NCBI RefSeq assembly: GCF_000471905.2
Contig: NW_006500103.1
Span: 1,094,971-1,158,970 of the forward strand
Source: Amborella trichopoda
Lineage: Eukaryota; Streptophyta; Magnoliopsida; Amborellales; Amborellaceae
Reading direction: 5' to 3'
Length of the DNA stretch: 64,000 nucleotides
Below, piece by piece: positions 59,110-64,000 of this stretch. The stretch's first letter is position 1, and each line of letters begins with the position of its first letter. The translations under genes were made by a program, and so were the position numbers. Under the pieces are notes generated by a model. It did no database searches and was not told the DNA's origin. It worked only from the letters and a program-made list of their open reading frames with translations.

Positions 59110-61412
59110 TCACACGGCTGCCTCGAGAGAAGTCGAAATGAAAGCCAAGTGAGTCTCTGGAAAGACATGGCAAACAGGTTCAGTGCCTGGCTTGATGCCA
59201 AGCACCTTGAAAGAAACATGGTCGGGGTCCCAGTCAGAGGTGTCCAAGTGACAAGCTGCTGCAGCATCCATTTTGCTTCCATCCTCACCTTCTAGCTTCA
59301 CCATCAAGGCCGTGGTTTTAACCACGACATGGCAATGAAACACAGTATACGGGTAAGTCATTGGATGACAAACGGGCAGATATGGTGGTGTTAATCGAAG
59401 CATAATCTCTTTCACAATGTAAGATTGCACAAGGGGAGGACGATTCTCTCCGTTGTGCAAGGTAGTTGCCAGCACTTGGGGTTTAGCTTTAGGCCCCAAG
59501 ATCGATAAGACAAAGTCATGCAGGGACTCGAGGCTTGTGGCACAAAACTTGCGTTCGCCCATTAATGGGGGAGACTCACATATGTGAAGGTTCCTTGCTA
59601 CTTTCTTAGCTAGAGGTGAGTCCGGAGGGATCGAGAAGCGATGCAAGATATCAGGGAGTGAAGCAGATGCAAAGGGAATGGAGTCGGCTTCTTGGCGTGG
59701 TAGAGGGGAGGTGGCTGCCAAGGTTTTATCAACCATATTGTAGAGGTCAAGTTTGTTTCCAACCTTGAGATCCTTCATGTGGAAGAAAACATTTTGGGGT
59801 CCTGGAGCATGATCATGGCTGGTTATATGAGAATGTGAGTCCATTTCTTTGACACTGCTTTCAGGTTCAAAATCCTTTGTGGATGTTGTTTGAGATGAGC
59901 TTAGGGGATGGTGAGATATAGTGTTGCTATCTTCATCCTTTTTTGCATAATTATGGTACAAGAGAATATTTTCAGGATCAAAGCCCTCTGTAGATGGGGT
60001 TTCTTGTTTTGCATAATTATGGTAAAGGAGGATATTTTCAGGATCAAAGTCCTTAGTAGATGCGGTTTCTTGTTTGGCATAATTATGGTAAAGGAGGATA
60101 TTTTCAGGATCAAAGTCCTTAGTAGATGGGGTTTCTTGTTTGGCATACTGATGGTAAAGGAGGATATTTTCAGGATCAAAGTCCTTTATAGATGCGGTTT
60201 CTTGTTTGGCATAATTATGGTACAAGAGGATATTTTCAGGATCAAAGTCGTTTGTAGATGGGGTTTCTTGGTTTTGCTCTTCCAAAACCCTTGCATCACC
60301 GCAAATAAGCTGCACCAATATGAGCGCAAAAGTAAGTGTGTCAGCAAAAGTAGAATGAATTTTAACATATTCGGTAAAATTACCAAATTTACTCTTTAGT
60401 CATTAAGTTCTGTAATTTTATGGCGAAGTCATACTCTCTTCTATTTTTATTATTGTTTTTCTATTTTTCCCCCAACTGATCATTTTTTTATTTTTTTATT
60501 TTTATTTTTGACATTTGTAGGTCGGTCCGATATTAAATATTTAGAAAGGCCTCATTCGAAAGGCAATTTGATAAGTGCAATATTGGACCACCCTATGTTT
60601 TTGACCTAACGTTGTCTGTGGGATAGTCCGATATTTCAAATATCGGACTTCCTTTTTTCATATCTTTTCATTTTTAGTGGTCCAAGCTTTTGAACATCAG
60701 ATGTTTTTTTACTACCTTTGTGTCATAAGCTCGGACTACTCGAACATAACAAACTATAAAAAATGTTGGTCTCATGTTTGTGATATGAGACGGCCCTATA
60801 AAAAAGCATGGGCCAAAAATATAGGGTGATCCAATATTGCAGTTATCGGACTACCCTACAAATAGGGTAGTTCCATATAATATACACGGACCCCTTACAA
60901 ATGTCAAAAAAAAAAAAAAAAAAAAAAGCAATTTGATGTTTGAAAGTTTGAACCGTGGTAAAATTTGAAAATATAATAACAATGGGGGAGTATGACCTCA
61001 TGGTAAAATTACCGAATTTATAAATTGAAGAGTAAATTTTGGTAATTTTACCCAGTCCGTACATAAAAATCTCAAAGTAGAAAGGAAAGTACAAAAAAGA
61101 AAGAATGAAAAAAAAAAAGGAAGCATCAAGGATTATAGGAATCATCAAGATACAGAAAAGATATTCCAAAAGGTAACTAAGGATTCAAAATTTTCGATTA
61201 AATGAAGGCATTAAGGCCTCATGGGCTTAAAAAATAGGCCTAAAGTGTCCAACCTCCAGCTGAAATATTAGTAGTAGCATAGCACAAAAGTGATAGAAAA
61301 GCTAAGAGATTACATCTCGCTAAAAACGTTAAAAAGAAGCAAGCTATAGAGAGAGAGTGAGGCGCACCAGCATTACAAAGAAGAAGAGGGTGGTGAGAGT
61401 AGGAACTTCCAT
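59110..61412 (-). CDS. BURP-domain protein with five tandem 22-residue repeats
   Basis: BURP proteins are plant-only secreted or cell-wall-associated proteins (USP, RD22, BNM2 and PG1-beta groups); biochemical roles are mostly unknown. Two exons, 61412-61368 and 60309-59110, join in phase to give 414 aa. Exon 1 plus the start of exon 2 encode a signal peptide (MEVPTLTTLFFFVMLLICGD). Residues 29-138 are five 22-residue repeats of the form QETPSTKDFDPENILLYHNY plus AK (59941-60270 in DNA). A His/Ser-rich linker follows. The BURP domain begins near 190 (NVFFHMKDLKVGN) and shows the full CH-x10-CH-x25-CH-x25-CH signature (VCHPMTYP..., HCHVVV, ACHLDT, VCHVFP). The C-terminus after the last CH is a little longer than usual. 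The repeat differs from the TxV repeats of RD22, so the subgroup is left open. Its 1.06-kb intron holds a TIR element. Confidence 0.94.
60373..61052. mobile_element. TIR element inside the BURP intron
   Basis: GGTAAAATTACCAAATTTAC at the left is mirrored by GTAAATTTTGGTAATTTTACC at the right, and the arms stay similar for about 90 bases (GAAGTCATACTC / GAGTATGACCTC). Inside is a perfect 25-bp inverted repeat AGTCCGATATTTCAAATATC plus GGACT (60625-60649) and three other copies of the CCGATATT word. No clear target duplication. Confidence 0.65.
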
Positions 61413-61452
61413 TGCTGATTCAGATGTGAAAGTCATGGAATCTTGGTGCTCC

Positions 61453-61460
61453 TATTTATA
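61453..61460 (-). promoter_or_regulatory. TATA box of the BURP gene
   Basis: TATAAATA on the minus strand, 41 bases upstream of the start codon, with GCCAATCA just before it (about 61466-61475). A start about 30 bases downstream would leave a very short 5' UTR. Confidence 0.6.
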
Positions 61461-61664
61461 GGCTGATTGCCATTGAACTACATCAATTATTGATCATTGG
61501 GCCTTTTTATTTTTTTTTACGAATCTATAGCAATATTTTAGTCGAATTATTGTCATTGGTTATAGGTCTTTCAATTCTTTTTTTTATAAATCTATAGGAA
61601 TATTTAAGTCTCCACTAATATCTTAAGGGTACCGGTGGCATATGGATGCATTCGTAGAGGTAGA

Positions 61665-62002
61665 GGTAAGGTGCACTTTCAAATTTTATTATGGTATATA
61701 ATTTTGATGTAAAATGTTTTTAGGATTATCTCAAAATCTATTTTTATATTTAATTATAAAATTTTAAATTTAAAAAATAGTTAAAATCAAGTAGATCTAT
61801 AAACAATGAAAATATTGAAAATGGACGGTATGAATAATATGTTGTAAAATACACTATTTTTTAGACTTAAAATCTTTTTATTTTTCATGATCATTTATCG
61901 AGATGATTAATCAAAAGGTTTTTCAATATTAAAACTAACTTTTACAATGGATTTTTGAAGTACAACCATAACTAAGGTTGCAACCTTATATAAACTTTTT
62001 CC
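61665..62002 (-). mobile_element. MITE family A, copy 3 (inverted, one end lost)
   Basis: Right side ends AAGGTTGCAACCTTATATAA followed by ACTTTTTCC, the mirror of the family left end. The left side keeps only AAGGTGCACTTTC. The middle has TGAAAATATTGAAAATGGAC. Confidence 0.65.
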
Positions 62003-62284
62003 ATATCTTAATCACTCTCACTCTTTTTTTGTCTTTTTTCTTTTTTTTAAGTTGCGGGAATCTAGCTTTCGAAGTTTGAAACCATTGAAAAAAAACACAA
62101 ACTAAAATATAACCTAATGGGTTCAGCCTTTGTACACTCAAATCATGAAGGATATGGCTGACTGACCTATTCACGTGGACGCCTCTAAAATATGGATTTC
62201 AGATCCAAGCTTTTGAGAATCGATGATATTGATCACATGAAAAATTAAATGAACTTTAAAAGCTAAAAAGTGATTTTGTTTGTT

Positions 62285-62632
62285 TAGAAAATGGTTTAAT
62301 AGGGTTGCACCCCTATGGTAGTATCTAAAGCCTCACCTCATAATTTATCCAAAATTATAATTCAAGCATTGGAAAACTTTTACATCATTGTCATTTGAGA
62401 ATTATGGTTGTGAAAAAAAATTAGAAATTTAATCTCTAAAAATAGTGTATATTATTACAAATTATTTAGAGTGTTTATTTCACCTTAAAAATAAGTGTTC
62501 ATAAATCCATAATATCTGTACCATTTTTTTAATTTCAAATTTTATTGTTGGTGCCAGAAATTGATTTTGAGATAGGCTTTATTTTGTTTTCCGAAAGCTC
62601 AGGCCTTATAAAAAACCTCAGCCCTTCTTTTT
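62285..62632 (+). mobile_element. MITE family A-like, diverged copy 4
   Basis: Ends are AATAGGGTTGCACCCCTATG and CAGGCCTTATAAAAAACCTC then AGCCCTTC. The core is only loosely similar to the other copies (CATAATATCTGTACCATTTT). Confidence 0.4.
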
Positions 62633-62791
62633 TTTCAGTCTTTTAATACCACTCCTTTTTAATGTGATTGAGAGGAAAAAAAGGAAACACAGTAATATTG
62701 TAGTTCAAAAAAATGGAAGCACTGAAAAGATATGATTAAAAAATTATTTAATATACATTGAACTCAAATAACGTGCAGATGCACTCCACAC

Positions 62792-63045
62792 GTAATATTA
62801 AACTATGATGGCATACGATGCAGCCCAAATACCAAAATAAAATAGAAGAAAAAGTTTATATAAAGTGTTTAACCCTATATTGTACGTGTAAGGTGCACTT
62901 TACAAACCCATTAGAGAAGTAATATTAAACTATGATGGCATACGATGCAGCCCAAATACCAAAATAAAATAGAAGAAAAAGTTTATATAAAGTGTTTAAC
63001 CCTATATTGTACGTGTAAGGTGCACTTTACAAACCCATTAGAGAA
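62792..63045. repeat. 127-bp tandem duplication including a MITE end
   Basis: GTAATATTAAACTATGATGG starts at 62792 and again at 62919; both copies run to CAAACCCATTAGAGAA without a seen difference. Each contains the family A left end AGAAAAAGTTTATATAAAG. Confidence 0.92.
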
Positions 63046-63195
63046 AATTGTTTGAAAAACCCTCAAATATCTCAACTCTACCTTGAGATTTATAGACATG
63101 AAAAAAGAGTTTTTTCTATTTTTAAAAATAATTTATCTTTTATTTAGACCGTCTATTTTCAAGATTTTCAAGTATATATAGATCTGTTTGATCAT
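62847..63195 (+). mobile_element. MITE family A, copy 5, left end duplicated and right end lost
   Basis: After the duplicated end the element continues with CCTCAAATATCTCAACTC, GACCGTCTATTTTCAAG and AGTATATATAGATCTGTTTG, then the similarity stops near 63195. Confidence 0.6.
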
Positions 63196-63780
63196 GATCA
63201 TCACCACTACTAAAAGCTTATCCAAAAATAAAATAAAAAGCTCGAACCCTCATATCCATGTGCAGCACAAGGGAAATGAATATGAAGAGCATGCGACTCT
63301 TCTTGGGATATGAGACCAGGAGAATTAATTATGGAGAGCACGATTTTTTTTGGGAGATGAGTCCATGGAGATAAGATCAGTGTTTAATGTCAATAAATTA
63401 CATGTTCTCGAGAGACTATAATGTGCATTAACTCCCTCAAGCAAAAGAGCTAGTCAAGATAATTTTCTTGATATGAAATTTAGATTCATCTAATAATCAT
63501 TAGATTATTATTTTCAGAAAAAGTGAAGGCGTTTGATTTTGAGTTGTTGAAACAAATCACATTGTTTTGTGGCTCCATCGTGTATCAACCTAACTCTCTA
63601 ACTCTTGCGGCTGCTTGCCATTCTTCAATCTTGGGATGCTATTTTTCTGGCACATATAGCTTGCAATTTGATTCTTTTTTCCAAGTTACTCATCGGGTTC
63701 AAGAAATTAATACCAAAATTTTCAGTGGTAAAAAAAAATTTAGCTTGGTTTTTCACCCTCTGAATTCAGGCTCTTAACTA
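63196..63780. other. Stretch without a recognised gene
   Basis: An 84-codon open frame at 63523-63777 has no known motif. Not called as a gene. Confidence 0.4.
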
Positions 63781-63870
63781 CAGGGCCACATATAATTGAA
63801 CACATGAAGAGTTGTTGAGACATGAGGCCCACATATAATTGAACACATGAAGAGTTGTTGAGACATGAGG
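63781..63870. repeat. 44-bp tandem duplication
   Basis: CCACATATAATTGAACACAT followed by GAAGAGTTGTTGAGACATGA occurs twice in a row. Confidence 0.9.
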
Positions 63871-64000
63871 CACGAGGCGATAAGGACCATGAAGAAGATA
63901 TATGTCCCGAATAGACCAAAAAAAGTATTTAAAAAAAAACAAAAAAGATACACAACACAATATATATGATANGTATATATATATANATGATATACATATA

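Noticed and set aside
59908-60399. 163-codon plus-strand frame with repeats
   Set aside because: Antisense shadow of the BURP tandem repeats.

Overview
The window is nuclear DNA from a flowering plant. It carries intron-rich genes of plant-only families (DYW-type PPR, BURP, G-box bZIP, RRA arabinosyltransferase), is AT-rich with many (CT/GA)n runs in putative 5' leaders, and is full of plant transposon debris: Ty1/copia, Ty3/gypsy, RTE-like LINEs, a tRNA-derived SINE and several MITE-like families. Long introns loaded with repeats would suit an early-diverging angiosperm or basal eudicot, but the species cannot be fixed from the sequence. There are two assembly gaps (5730-5 6715 region, i.e. 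5730 to 6715, and 35926 to 36631) and two single Ns near the right edge.

Layout. 1-3619: decayed gypsy gag and an RTE-like LINE, probably inside a long intron of an HVA22k-like gene whose last visible exons are 3620-5702 (+); its 3' end falls in the first gap. 7219-7397: SINE-like element. 7446-9464 (or 9587): intronless DYW PPR gene (-). 9.7-11.9 kb: MITE cluster. 12385-15162: two-exon RRA-type GT77 gene (+). 16732-26725: twelve-exon SAP-domain apurinic endonuclease ARP (-), complete, with a GC-AG intron and a LINE in intron 1. 28687-33325: eleven coding-exon G-box-binding bZIP factor (-), complete. 36.7-41.6 kb: broken copia element (-) nested in a MITE. 42-59 kb: gene-poor, with a 790-bp tandem duplication, a long-TIR foldback element, minisatellites and a copia LTR/PBS remnant. 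59110-61412: two-exon BURP gene (-) with five 22-residue repeats.

The six genes do not form a pathway; they are ordinary neighbours acting in organelle RNA editing, Golgi glycosylation, DNA repair, transcription, ER/membrane shape and the cell wall or apoplast. I found no convincing novel multi-gene system. The strongest new-looking signal is a MITE-like superfamily, about ten copies in 64 kb, with a central palindrome and distinct conserved ends. Exon boundaries were set by hand from splice signals, codon phase and protein-family similarity; all exon joins listed for ARP, GBF, RRA and BURP keep frame.
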